Positions 8,784 to 16,743 of a stretch of 64,000 bases of DNA are shown piece by piece. Every line of letters starts with the position of its first letter. Positions within the stretch are counted from its first letter, which is position 1. The DNA comes from Sulfurospirillaceae bacterium (GTDB lineage: Bacteria > Campylobacterota > Campylobacteria > Campylobacterales > Sulfurospirillaceae): NCBI GenBank assembly GCA_028684065.1, contig JAQUGO010000005.1:124001-188000 (forward strand), written 5' to 3'. The notes under the pieces were generated by a model, which searched no databases, was not told where the DNA came from, and worked only from the letters and a program-made list of their open reading frames with translations. The translations under genes were made by a program, and so were the position numbers.

Positions 8784-9062
8784 TGTTACCTACCGTTTAC
8801 CCCTTTAGCGCTAGGATACCAGATGGGAATGATTGATGTAACACTTAGTGCACAAGGAATCAAGGTATGTTCACGAGGGGAAGCACTACCTCTAAGCAGG
8901 CTTGATTTTACACGGCCCTTTAATCGTGAAACAGAAGGTGTAACGTCTGGATTAGGGCTTGGTTTGTATATTGCAAATGCCATTGTTGTTAAACATGGCT
9001 TTAGCCTCCACTATGAACATGTAGAGGCCTTAAACTGTTTTGAGATTTGTTTTAAAGCTTAG
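8784..9062 (+). pseudogene. Truncated sensor-kinase fragment (C-terminal ATPase part only)
   Basis: The frame from 8784, and the 79-residue reading from the ATG at 8823, encode only the tail of a histidine-kinase ATPase domain. The G2-box-like GLGLGLYIANAI follows a PFNRETEG stretch. The H-box, N-box and sensor parts are absent and a stop codon (8781-8783) lies just upstream. It ends against a CheY-like gene on the other strand. It is best read as the remnant of a deleted kinase. A free-standing small ATPase-domain protein is possible but unlikely. Confidence 0.65.
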
Positions 9063-9418
9063 ATAATATCTTTGAGTTTTTCTTTGAGAACTTGAGGGGT
9101 AAAAGGTTTGACAATATAGTTATTCACGCCTTCCTTAATGGCAGTTATGACTTCTCTTTTGCCACCTTCTGTGGTAACCATAATAATAGGAACATCCTTA
9201 TAACTCTCCATCGCTCGTAAAGCTTTAACGAGTTCTAGGCCATTCATGCGGGGCATATTCCAGTCAGTCATAATCGCATCAAAGTGCTGTGTTTTTATTT
9301 TTATTAGCGCCTCCATGCCATCCTCTGCTTCGGTGACATTGGTATAACCAATATTGCCTAAGGTATTGCAAATAATCCTGCGCATAGTAGAACTATCATC
9401 TACGACTAAAAAATGCAT
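9059..9418 (-). CDS. CheY-like single-domain response regulator
   Basis: A 119-residue receiver domain without an output domain. The acidic pair is in VVDDSSTMRR (Asp7/Asp8), the phospho-acceptor Asp in IMTDWNMPRMNG (about 53) and the conserved Lys in YIVKPFTP (about 105). The MTDWNMP and VKPF signatures match chemotaxis CheY, which binds the flagellar switch. No other chemotaxis gene is near, so it could be CheY itself or an orphan paralogue. Its 3' end overlaps the kinase remnant by 4 bp. Confidence 0.85.
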   Translation of the reverse strand: MHFLVVDDSSTMRRIICNTLGNIGYTNVTEAEDGMEALIKIKTQHFDAIMTDWNMPRMNGLELVKALRAMESYKDVPIIMVTTEGGKREVITAIKEGVNNYIVKPFTPQVLKEKLKDII

Positions 9419-9576
9419 TTCTTATCCTTCAAGTATACTTTGACATACTAAAGCAAAAAGTATTCACATTTTAAAAAAAATAAAAATTAGATTGTTTATA
9501 GGGCCTTTATAATGCCCCCAAAAGCCCTATACTGCGAGCTATTTTAGCCTGTTGGAAATAATTTAAAATTCTCAGA

Positions 9577-9582
9577 TATAAT
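9577..9582 (+). promoter_or_regulatory. -10 box for the small basic protein gene
   Basis: TATAAT at 9577-9582, about 33 bp before the start codon at 9615, preceded by an A/T-rich tract as is usual for Campylobacterota sigma70 promoters, which lack a clear -35. Confidence 0.55.
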
Positions 9583-9614
9583 GCGCGCTCGAAATCATCT
9601 TTAAAGGACAATTA

Positions 9615-9821
9615 ATGTTCAAACGCCTTTCATTCATCACCCTTATTATTACCCTTCTTTCGACAATGGCTTTTGCAGATACAAATGCTGCCTCAGCGAG
9701 CAAAAAAAAAGTGGTACATAAACAAACTAAGCATGTTGTTGCCAAAAAAGCAACGAGTAAACACGTAGCCAATACAAAAACAAAAAAAGCTCCTATTAAA
9801 AAACAGACAAAAAAAGCATAG
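9615..9821 (+). CDS. Small Lys-rich exported protein
   Basis: A 68-residue protein with a clear signal peptide (MFKRLSFITLIITLLSTMAFA, cleavage near residue 21) and a mature part dominated by Lys, Thr, Ala and Val, ending in a very basic KKAPIKKQTKKA tail. It has its own promoter, an AAAGGA ribosome site and a hairpin afterwards, which supports a real gene. I do not recognise a family. Such basic periplasmic peptides could bind nucleic acid or the envelope, but nothing here proves a role. Confidence 0.6.
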   Translation: MFKRLSFITLIITLLSTMAFADTNAASASKKKVVHKQTKHVVAKKATSKHVANTKTKKAPIKKQTKKA

Positions 9822-9838
9822 TTATCTAATAGTTCAAT

Positions 9839-9871
9839 AATCTCTAAAAGCTACAAATACTTTTAGAGATT
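9839..9871. terminator. Hairpin after the small basic protein gene
   Basis: A perfect 12-bp inverted repeat, AATCTCTAAAAG / CTTTTAGAGATT with a 9-nt loop, 17 bp after the stop codon. There is no strong T-run after it on the plus strand. Confidence 0.55.
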
Positions 9872-10003
9872 ATCTTAAGCATATTCTTTGTAAAATCCTC
9901 TCAATGCACGAAGTCTAAGGTTTAGACCACATATGATTGCAACCCTTTTAGTTTCATCTCTTATGTCCTTTTCTTCGTTGCTACTTTAATTTTAGGAGTT
10001 TTA

Positions 10004-11092
10004 ATGAAACGAAGAGCATTTATGCAAGGGTGTATTGCATTGGGGACGTCAGCCATAATTTTACCACAGGTTTCAATCCTTGAAGCGAGTGAATCAACTG
10101 GCTTGAAACGTATTTTTTATGTTAAAAATAGTTACAATCTTCAGCATGAAAATGCAAAAGCCCTTACCAAACTTTGGATTCCACTACCTTTAGAAAGTGC
10201 GTATCAAAGCATGAGCGACTTTAAATTTAATGCCAATGCAAGTAAAGCGTATGTGACCGATAAAAATGCTTATAAAGCACGTACCTTGTATGCACAATGG
10301 GATAACGGTGGCGAAAAAATTCTCGAAGTTACTTATACAATTACAACCTACGAGCGTACCAGTGACTTTTCAAAAGCAACTGCATTGAGTAAATATTCTA
10401 AAGAAGTGGCGCGCTTTTTAAAACCAACAGCGCATATCCCTACTAGTGGGAAAGTAAAAGAATTGGCATTACAAATCACCAAAGAGGCCAAAACACCACT
10501 GGATAAGGCCAAAGCAATTTACCTATGGGTCACTGAAAACATGTATCGCGATAACAGCGTCATTGGTTGTGGTGTTGGCGATGCTGGAAAAGCGATTGAG
10601 CAAAATTTACTGGGTGGCAAATGTACCGATATTAGTTCTGTTTTTGTAGCACTTTTACGAAGCGTAGGTGTACCTGCACGTGAAATATTTGGTATTCGTT
10701 TGGGCAAATCTCGCTTTTCTAAAGCATGTGGAGGAAGCGATGAAAAAGGTTTAGCAAAAATCACAGGAGCAGAACATTGTAGGGCTGAGTTTTATATTAA
10801 TGGTTTAGGTTGGGTTCCCGCCGATCCTGCTGATGTAACAAAAGTAATTTTGGTTGAGCAATTAACACTCAAAGACCCATTGGTGCAAAAAGTTCGAGAT
10901 TATTTCTTTGGAAATTGGGAGATGAACTGGATGGGGTATAACTATGGACGAGATTTTGTGCTAAGCCCTGAGCCTACTCAAAAACCTCTGAATATGTTTG
11001 GTTATCCTTATGCTGAAGTTGAAGATGAGGTATTGGATTATTACGCACCTGCAAGTTTCCGTTATAGTTTTATTTCTCAGGAAAAAATATAG
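10004..11092 (+). CDS. Tat-exported transglutaminase-like cysteine protease
   Basis: A 362-residue protein. The N-terminus is a likely twin-arginine signal (MKRRAFMQG, hydrophobic stretch, end near residue 30). The transglutaminase-like core shows the catalytic Cys in GGKCTDISSVF (about 207), His in AEHCRAEFY and Asp in WVPADPADV. This fold often acts as a peptidase or amidase. The MerT-like gene starts directly after its stop codon, so it is the first gene of a three-gene unit with two metal-handling proteins. Substrate unknown. Confidence 0.8.
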   Translation: MKRRAFMQGCIALGTSAIILPQVSILEASESTGLKRIFYVKNSYNLQHENAKALTKLWIPLPLESAYQSMSDFKFNANASKAYVTDKNAYKARTLYAQWDNGGEKILEVTYTITTYERTSDFSKATALSKYSKEVARFLKPTAHIPTSGKVKELALQITKEAKTPLDKAKAIYLWVTENMYRDNSVIGCGVGDAGKAIEQNLLGGKCTDISSVFVALLRSVGVPAREIFGIRLGKSRFSKACGGSDEKGLAKITGAEHCRAEFYINGLGWVPADPADVTKVILVEQLTLKDPLVQKVRDYFFGNWEMNWMGYNYGRDFVLSPEPTQKPLNMFGYPYAEVEDEVLDYYAPASFRYSFISQEKI

Positions 11093-11419
11093 ATGAAAAA
11101 AGAGGTAGCAGGCATCATTGGGGCTTTGGTATCAGCTTTTTTGGCAACTGCGTGTTGCCTTCCACCTTTATTGTTTTTGCTTTTTGGTATCTCTTTTGGC
11201 TTTTTAGGTTTTCTAGAAACCTTAACTCCTTTTAGGATACCTTTATCGTTATTATCATTAGGGATTTTATATCTCTCATACCGAGCATACTCTCAAGAAT
11301 GCCTTACATGTAGGCTTGAAAAACGTAAGAAAAACCGTATTATCTATGGGATAGTGTTAGGTATTATCGTTATGATGTTGCTCTATCCTGAAGTGGCAAA
11401 TTTATTATTTGAGGAATAA
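11093..11419 (+). CDS. merT: MerT-like membrane metal transporter
   Basis: A 108-residue protein with three predicted membrane helices. The first carries the vicinal cysteine pair ACCLPPLLFL typical of mercuric transport protein MerT, and a second pair, ECLTC, lies in the loop at about residues 72-75. It directly abuts the transglutaminase gene upstream and is followed 2 bp later by a MerP-like gene. No mercuric reductase or MerR is visible, so the cargo may be another soft metal such as copper. Confidence 0.75.
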   Translation: MKKEVAGIIGALVSAFLATACCLPPLLFLLFGISFGFLGFLETLTPFRIPLSLLSLGILYLSYRAYSQECLTCRLEKRKKNRIIYGIVLGIIVMMLLYPEVANLLFEE

Positions 11420-11421
11420 GC

Positions 11422-11697
11422 GTGAAAAAAATCTTCTTTTTTCTTATCCCTTTGGTGCTCTTAGCACGTGAAGAGTTGATTATTAAGGTGGAAGGAATGC
11501 ATTGCCCTTTATGTACAACGGCTGTTAAAAAAGCATTGAAAAAAGTCGAAGGTGTGGAAAGTTTGAAAGTGCTTTTAGAGACAAAAAGTGCGACGATTGT
11601 GGCAAAAGATGGGATTGAGGATAAGGTTTATTTAGACGCAGTTAAAACAACAGGGTATGATGGCGTGATATTTTCACGCCATCATCTTAAAGACTAA
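11422..11697 (+). CDS. merP: MerP-like periplasmic heavy-metal-binding protein
   Basis: A 91-residue protein starting at GTG (11422). It has a short signal peptide and one heavy-metal-associated domain with the binding motif GMHCPLCTTAV (MxCxxC-like, about residues 25-35), followed by the usual beta-alpha-beta pattern. It should pass metal to the MerT-like partner. Its end overlaps the DEAD-box helicase gene on the other strand by 4 bp. Confidence 0.8.
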   Translation: MKKIFFFLIPLVLLAREELIIKVEGMHCPLCTTAVKKALKKVEGVESLKVLLETKSATIVAKDGIEDKVYLDAVKTTGYDGVIFSRHHLKD

Positions 11698-13442
11698 CTT
11701 CTTCCTTCATTACTACCACGGCTACCACTACTTCTAGGAGCGCGTCTGCCATCACCGCTTGGAGCGGAGCTTGGTTTAAAATCGCCTCTTGGAGGTCGGC
11801 TATCGCGTGAGCCTGGAGCTCTTGGAGGTCTGCTATCGCGTGGGGCACCTGATGGGGCACCATCACGGCTTGGATACGGTCTGCTTGAAGGAGCACGGTC
11901 AGCTCTTGGTCTATCGTCTCTTGGACGATCATCGCGGCTTCCGCCACCTTCTCTTGGAGAATTACCTCTGTATCCGCCACCTTCACGTGAGCCACCAGAT
12001 GAGTTGCCTCTGTAACCACCACGATTTCCGCCGCCGTTGCCTCTGTATCCGCCACGTGAGCCGCCACGACTATTATCACGTTCTTCGATGTTTTTCACGA
12101 CTGATTCTAACGTCTTTTTATCTAAACCAATTTTATTAGGACCTACTGGAGTATTTTCTTTTAAAAGGTTTGAAAGCAATTTCAAAGCAATTTGTGCCAT
12201 ATCCATATCGTCTTCAAGAATGCTCAAAAGCTTTGATGCGCTGTCATTAAGCTCTGCATTTCTAATATCTTCAGCTATTTTAACCAGTTTGTTTTCTTTA
12301 ACATCACTCAAGCTTGGAACGATTTTGTGCTCGATTTTTGAGCCAACTTTCTTACCGATGCGTTGCATTGAGTGAAATTCAATAGGTGTTACAAGTGTAA
12401 TTGCCACACCTTTTTTACCAGCACGTCCCGTACGTCCAATTCGGTGAACATAACTCTCTGGGTCAAACGGCATATGGTAATTGAAAACGTGAGAAATGTC
12501 TGCAACGTTTAGACCACGTGCAGCAACATCGGTTGCGACAAGAAGTTCGATTTGTGAACTACGAAAGGCTTTAATAACGCTCTCACGTTGATTTTGCTCC
12601 ATATCGCCATGCAAGCCTTTTGCTGCATAACCGACCGCCATAAGTTGAGTTGAAAGACGATCAACCTCTTTTTTGGTACGACAGAATACGATGGATTTTT
12701 CAGGCTCTAAAGCGTCTAAAAGACGGATCATCGCATTGTCTCTTTCGTATTCATTAATGACATAATATTGTTGTTCGATATCTTCATTGGTTGTGTGGTC
12801 TTTTGGTGTCACACTAACGAATTTTGGGTCATTTAAAATCTTGCTTGCAAGTCTTTTGATAGGGTCTGGCATGGTAGCTGAGAAAAGAAGTGTTTGACGC
12901 TCTTTTGGAAGGTAGGTAAAGATTTCTTCAATATCTTCTAAAAATCCCATATCAAGCATCTCATCTGCTTCATCTAAAACGATAATTTTTGGAGCAAATT
13001 TACCAAGACGGTCATTTTTAAGAAGATCTAGCATACGACCAGGGGTGGCAACGATAACGCTAGCACCTTTTTCAATAAGACCAATTTGACGTGAGTAAGA
13101 GCTACCACCATAAATCGTAACGGTTTTAACACCACGAAAACGTCCTAATGAATAAAGCTCATCACTGACTTGTGTTGCAAGTTCTCTTGTTGGGGTAATG
13201 ACTAAAATTTGTACTCTGTTGAGTTCAGGGTCAATCATGCTTAAAGTTGAAAGGCCAAATGCGGCCGTTTTACCTGTACCTGTTTGTGCTTGTGCAACGA
13301 TATCGTGACCGGCTAAGACTAAAGGGATAGCTTCTGATTGTACGGGACTTGGTTCTTTGAAACCTGCTTCTACGACAGCTTTAAGAATATCTTGGTGTAG
13401 ACCGAAGGATTCAAATGTTTGATTTTCCATATATTTTTCCAT
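11694..13442 (-). CDS. deaD: DEAD-box RNA helicase with long RGG/Arg-Ser-rich tail
   Basis: A 582-residue ATP-dependent RNA helicase. Motifs are the Q-motif region FESFGLHQDIL, AQTGTGKT (I), PTRELA (Ia), TPGRMLD, DEAD (II), SAT (III), and HRIGRTGRAG (VI). From about residue 455 the sequence becomes a low-complexity tail rich in Gly, Arg, Ser, Pro and Asp, with many RGG-type repeats that probably bind RNA. Most Campylobacterota have only one such helicase, used in cold growth and ribosome assembly. A second ATG four codons in (13430) is equally plausible as the start. Confidence 0.92.
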   Translation of the reverse strand: MEKYMENQTFESFGLHQDILKAVVEAGFKEPSPVQSEAIPLVLAGHDIVAQAQTGTGKTAAFGLSTLSMIDPELNRVQILVITPTRELATQVSDELYSLGRFRGVKTVTIYGGSSYSRQIGLIEKGASVIVATPGRMLDLLKNDRLGKFAPKIIVLDEADEMLDMGFLEDIEEIFTYLPKERQTLLFSATMPDPIKRLASKILNDPKFVSVTPKDHTTNEDIEQQYYVINEYERDNAMIRLLDALEPEKSIVFCRTKKEVDRLSTQLMAVGYAAKGLHGDMEQNQRESVIKAFRSSQIELLVATDVAARGLNVADISHVFNYHMPFDPESYVHRIGRTGRAGKKGVAITLVTPIEFHSMQRIGKKVGSKIEHKIVPSLSDVKENKLVKIAEDIRNAELNDSASKLLSILEDDMDMAQIALKLLSNLLKENTPVGPNKIGLDKKTLESVVKNIEERDNSRGGSRGGYRGNGGGNRGGYRGNSSGGSREGGGYRGNSPREGGGSRDDRPRDDRPRADRAPSSRPYPSRDGAPSGAPRDSRPPRAPGSRDSRPPRGDFKPSSAPSGDGRRAPRSSGSRGSNEGRS

Positions 13443-13660
13443 GTGTTTAATTTTTCCAAAACAAAATGAAAAGAATTACAAGTGTTTAATGAAACACTTT
13501 CGTAAAGCCAAGCTTTACTACATAAAAATTTTTTGAGTTAATAGAGAGTACAACTCGTCAAATCGTATGTAAAAACCTACATACTCACTGAGTCGTTGCT
13601 CAAATCTGGTAGGTTTTAGGTGAAGTCCATCTAGGAAGTTTTGGAATTGAGCGCATTATA
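13443..13660 (-). promoter_or_regulatory. Promoter and long structured 5' leader of the helicase gene
   Basis: On the minus strand, TATAAT at 13660-13655 is the only good -10, which gives a leader of about 200 nt before the helicase start. The leader holds an AAAACCTAC/GTAGGTTTT pair (13609-13617 with 13572-13580) followed by a short T-run. It also holds GTAAAGC/GCTTTAC with a 3-nt loop (about 13511-13527) and AGTGTTT/AAACACT (about 13481-13498). Long folded leaders are known for cold-shock helicases; here regulation is inferred. Confidence 0.45.
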
Positions 13661-13682
13661 GTCTAATTTTATTAAAACAATA

Positions 13683-13925
13683 TTAATGTTTAAAAAATTC
13701 GCAGATATCTACTTCTAAAATAGTCGCTATTTTATCGAGATGCTCGATGTTGAAGTGTTTTTTATTGTGATAGATTTCTGCGACAGAGATAAGTCCTACG
13801 GATTTTAGTCCCATTGCTAGAGCTAAATCAAGTTGACTTGTTTTCTTTTCTTTGCGTATTTTGGCAACATTTTTACCAATGCGCTTGTAAAGCTCATCAA
13901 TATTACCAAAAATAATTTCTTGCAT
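13683..13925 (-). CDS. XRE-family helix-turn-helix regulator
   Basis: An 80-residue single-domain Cro/CI-type DNA-binding protein. The helix-turn-helix lies at about residues 18-60 (RKEKKTSQLDLALAMGL followed by VAEIYHNKKHFNIEHLDKIA). It faces away from an outer-membrane protein gene. The sequence between them carries ATAGTTA/TAACTAT words that could be its operator. Confidence 0.8.
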   Translation of the reverse strand: MQEIIFGNIDELYKRIGKNVAKIRKEKKTSQLDLALAMGLKSVGLISVAEIYHNKKHFNIEHLDKIATILEVDICEFFKH

Positions 13926-13984
13926 AAAAACTACCTATAGTTAAACTTGCTATAAGTATATAAGTAATACTATTTTGCAACAAA

Positions 13985-14000
13985 TAACTATGGTTAGTTA
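13985..14000. promoter_or_regulatory. TAACTA-N4-TAGTTA operator-like palindrome
   Basis: The inverted repeat TAACTA (13985-13990) and TAGTTA (13995-14000) lies just before the ribosome site of the outer-membrane protein gene. A further ATAGTTA half-site (13937-13943) lies next to the XRE gene start. This layout fits a small dimeric repressor controlling both genes. Confidence 0.4.
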
Positions 14001-14019
14001 TTTTAAAAAAGGAGAATGC

Positions 14020-14640
14020 ATGAAAGTAAGTTTAATCGTGGCATCGTTGTTATTGGCTGGTAGTTCTGCCCTAGTGGCAGCGGAAATGGATAATAGTTGG
14101 TTTGTGGGTGGCGAGTTTGGTGCTATGAATATTGACACAAAGGTAAAAGGGTCAGCGGTGATTCCAGCTGAAAGTATTAACATTTCTGCTGAAGAAAAAG
14201 TTACTACAAAAGCAACATATGAAGCTTTGAAAGTTGGTAAATACTTTGAATATGGCAGAGTTTATGGTACTTTAGGTAAGCAAAATAAAAAAGATGACTT
14301 TTCATCCTACTCGTTAGGAGCTGGGTATGACTATATGTTTAAAAACAAATCCGACTTTACGCCTTTTTTAGGTATTAATGCATCCTATACAAAAGCAAAA
14401 ATTGATGATGAAGTTATTAAAATTCTTTCTTTAGATAAGCCAACAGGGTTTAATTATGGAATTGAAGCTGGTTTTGTCTATGCGGCAACTAAAAATGTTG
14501 AGCTAGAAATGGGCATTCGTTATATGAAAAGTAATATTGATGACTCTTTCTCGATTAGTGATGGAACCAATAGCGCAAATATTAAAGTCGAAGCAGAAAA
14601 TATCACACAATACTATGTAGGTCTTAACTACAAATTCTAA
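14020..14640 (+). CDS. Outer-membrane beta-barrel protein (opacity/OmpA-like barrel)
   Basis: A 206-residue protein starting at the ATG at 14020, after a strong AAAGGAG; a longer reading from 13975 lacks a ribosome site. It has a signal peptide ending near VAAE (residue 22). The rest alternates hydrophobic and polar strands and ends in a C-terminal aromatic (YVGLNYKF), the usual signal for barrel assembly. It resembles small eight-strand porin-like surface proteins. Ligand or role unknown. Confidence 0.75.
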   Translation: MKVSLIVASLLLAGSSALVAAEMDNSWFVGGEFGAMNIDTKVKGSAVIPAESINISAEEKVTTKATYEALKVGKYFEYGRVYGTLGKQNKKDDFSSYSLGAGYDYMFKNKSDFTPFLGINASYTKAKIDDEVIKILSLDKPTGFNYGIEAGFVYAATKNVELEMGIRYMKSNIDDSFSISDGTNSANIKVEAENITQYYVGLNYKF

Positions 14641-14647
14641 ACCTCTC

Positions 14648-14675
14648 AAGAAGCAAAGAAATTTCTTTGCTTCTT
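14648..14675. terminator. Loop-less perfect palindrome, terminator of the barrel gene
   Basis: A 28-bp perfect palindrome (arm AAGAAGCAAAGAAA) starts 7 bp after the stop. It is followed by a pyrimidine-rich stretch (CTCCCTTCTCTTTT), which fits a terminator. Confidence 0.65.
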
Positions 14676-14794
14676 CTCCCTTCTCTTTTAAGCCAGATAA
14701 ATTCAAAAAATATACAGGGCCTTTTAAGAATATACTCAAATAAGAAGAATTTAGCCCATGTGGTTTTTCTGATTTTAAGGGTATTTATGAAAGC

Positions 14795-16024
14795 TTATAT
14801 ATGTATTATAAAAGAGTTCATATTTCCTTCTCTTTGATAGGTGATTTTCATATTATGCAGACGTACGACATGCCAGGTGATGAAAAGTCCAAAACCAAGT
14901 CCACGTGAGCTTTTTTGTTTTTTACCTTCCAAAAAGTAAGGCTCGCCATAGCGCTCAAGTGGAAATTCAAGAGGATTGCCTAGATTGGAAATGGTGATGC
15001 TCTGCGCATCGTTTTGAAGCGTTACTTTACCATCTTGTGCATAGTTAAGGCCATTGTCGAGCAAGTTTTTAATAACCACGCCAAAGAGTTCAAAGTCTAC
15101 ATGTAAACTTAGTGGCGAGAGTTTACATGTAATACGCTCTTTTTTATCATCCAAAATGTCCAGTGCAAAATCAACAATATCTTCAAATAAATAGGGCTGA
15201 ATGTCGAGCTTGAGTTCATCAGCACTTAGTTTTTCAATACGTCCAAACTCCTCTAAGAGGACTTCCTGACGTTTGAAAACATTTTGTAAAATCGTAGCAT
15301 ACGTTGCATTTTCAATCATTTCAGAAGCAAGTTTCCCCTTAGTAATGGGTGTTTTAAGTTCATGCATAATATTGCGTAAAAACAGTTGTCGAGAATCACG
15401 TAAGGATTTTATCTTTAGTACGGCATTGTCAAATTCATTGGCAAGGGCTGCAATTTCGTCTTTTTTAGTGCTGTGGCAAGCAATGTCATAATGCCCATCG
15501 GCAAAGCGTTTAACGTGATTGCGCAGCTGTTTTAAAGGCATAATACTGCGTAAAATACCAATGTAGAGAAAAATGACAAAGGCAATGGTAGCTAAAGGAA
15601 AAAGAATTTGAGGAAAAAACTCTTTTTCATAAGGTGTTTGAAACACAAGAGGTATACTGTCTTTTCTTTGGACAATAGTATAAATATGTTTTCCATAAGA
15701 GACAGTCTCAATGTTAAAACGGAAGCGTTCTTCCATACGTTTCATAGGAAAAGGTTTGGGAGGACGAGGCTGGGCTAAGATAGCTTCCTTTAATTTGACA
15801 TCATTAATAAGCGTAAGTCCCATCTCTTCAAGTTTTTCATGGTCTAAGATTTTTGTTGGAGCATCAAATGCTGAGCGCAAAGCGATATGCGAGTAATCAT
15901 GCATACTGCGAACATAGTTATCTCTTTCATGTTGCGAAAGAGAAATAAAAATAGCGATGATTCCTATGAGAGCAAGCGCAAAGATGACCGAAATACGCGT
16001 AATAATCGAATGGTACCATCTCAT
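14795..16024 (-). CDS. Sensor histidine kinase, ArsS/CprS-like
   Basis: A 409-residue membrane kinase. It has a transmembrane helix at about residues 9-29, a periplasmic loop of about 100 residues, a second helix at about 135-158, and a HAMP linker. The H-box is IMHELKTPITKGK, and the ATPase domain has the G2-like SSRGLGFGLFITWHVV. It overlaps the response regulator gene by 4 bp (ATGA). The layout matches Campylobacterota ArsRS/CprRS/RacRS-type systems; which one cannot be told without a tree. Confidence 0.85.
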   Translation of the reverse strand: MRWYHSIITRISVIFALALIGIIAIFISLSQHERDNYVRSMHDYSHIALRSAFDAPTKILDHEKLEEMGLTLINDVKLKEAILAQPRPPKPFPMKRMEERFRFNIETVSYGKHIYTIVQRKDSIPLVFQTPYEKEFFPQILFPLATIAFVIFLYIGILRSIMPLKQLRNHVKRFADGHYDIACHSTKKDEIAALANEFDNAVLKIKSLRDSRQLFLRNIMHELKTPITKGKLASEMIENATYATILQNVFKRQEVLLEEFGRIEKLSADELKLDIQPYLFEDIVDFALDILDDKKERITCKLSPLSLHVDFELFGVVIKNLLDNGLNYAQDGKVTLQNDAQSITISNLGNPLEFPLERYGEPYFLEGKKQKSSRGLGFGLFITWHVVRLHNMKITYQREGNMNSFIIHI

Positions 16025-16704
16025 GCTTGAAGCCTATAACCAATACCTCTAACAGAGTGAATCAGTTTGGGCTCCTTAGAGCTTTCTCCTAGCTTTGTAC
16101 GAAGTCGACTGATTAAAACATCTAAACTGCGACTCTCGTTTTCATCATTTAGAGAAAGTGAACTGTTAATAAGTTCCGCTCGTGATACAACACAATTATT
16201 TTTTTTGATTAAATGAGCAAGTACTTCGTATTCTGCAGGCGTGAGTACAAGCGGAGTATGATTGAAATAAATCGAATGGGCTTCTTCTTTGACTACGAGG
16301 TTACATGTAAGGGATTCTTCTTCGTGGTGAGCATTACTTCTTTTGTAGCGTCTTAAAACACTCATGATGCGTGCATAAAGCTCTTTTGGTTCGTAAGGCT
16401 TAGGCAAGTAGTCATCCGCTCCTAATTCAAGTCCAATAATTTTATCTTCTAAATCACTTCGTGCGGAGGAAATGATGATTGGGATATCATTTTTAGCACG
16501 CACTTCTTTGCAAATTTCTAGGCCATCCATCCCTGGGAGGGATAAATCAAGAATGAGAAGGTCATATTTTGTAAGACTTAACGCACTGATACCTAAATAG
16601 GGATCGTCATAATTAGTGACAGTAATGTTGTAGCGCTTTAAAAAATCACATAAAATTTGAGCCAATTCAACATCGTCTTCAATCATGATTAAGTTGGGTT
16701 GCAT
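16021..16704 (-). CDS. OmpR-type response regulator paired with the downstream kinase
   Basis: A 227-residue response regulator. I start at the ATG at 16704, six bases after AAGGAG. The receiver domain has EDDVELA, phospho-acceptor Asp in LLILDLSLPGMDG (about 52) and Lys in YLPKPYEP. A PhoB-type winged helix follows, ending in RGIGYRL. The gene is directly upstream of, and coupled to, its sensor kinase. Confidence 0.88.
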   Translation of the reverse strand: MQPNLIMIEDDVELAQILCDFLKRYNITVTNYDDPYLGISALSLTKYDLLILDLSLPGMDGLEICKEVRAKNDIPIIISSARSDLEDKIIGLELGADDYLPKPYEPKELYARIMSVLRRYKRSNAHHEEESLTCNLVVKEEAHSIYFNHTPLVLTPAEYEVLAHLIKKNNCVVSRAELINSSLSLNDENESRSLDVLISRLRTKLGESSKEPKLIHSVRGIGYRLQA

Positions 16705-16743
16705 AGGCTTCTCCTTAGTGTGTACATGAAGCAAATAATACCC

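Noticed and set aside
8786-8983. Minus-strand frame opposite the kinase fragment
   Set aside because: It is the complement of recognisable kinase sequence and shows no protein-family features.
11093-11697. A mercury-resistance transposon
   Set aside because: Only MerT- and MerP-like genes are present, linked to a transglutaminase; no merA, merR or transposon genes.
11687-12139. Long open frames opposite or beside the helicase tail
   Set aside because: They are shadows of the Gly/Arg-rich repeats; composition reflects the tail's codons and there are no ribosome sites.
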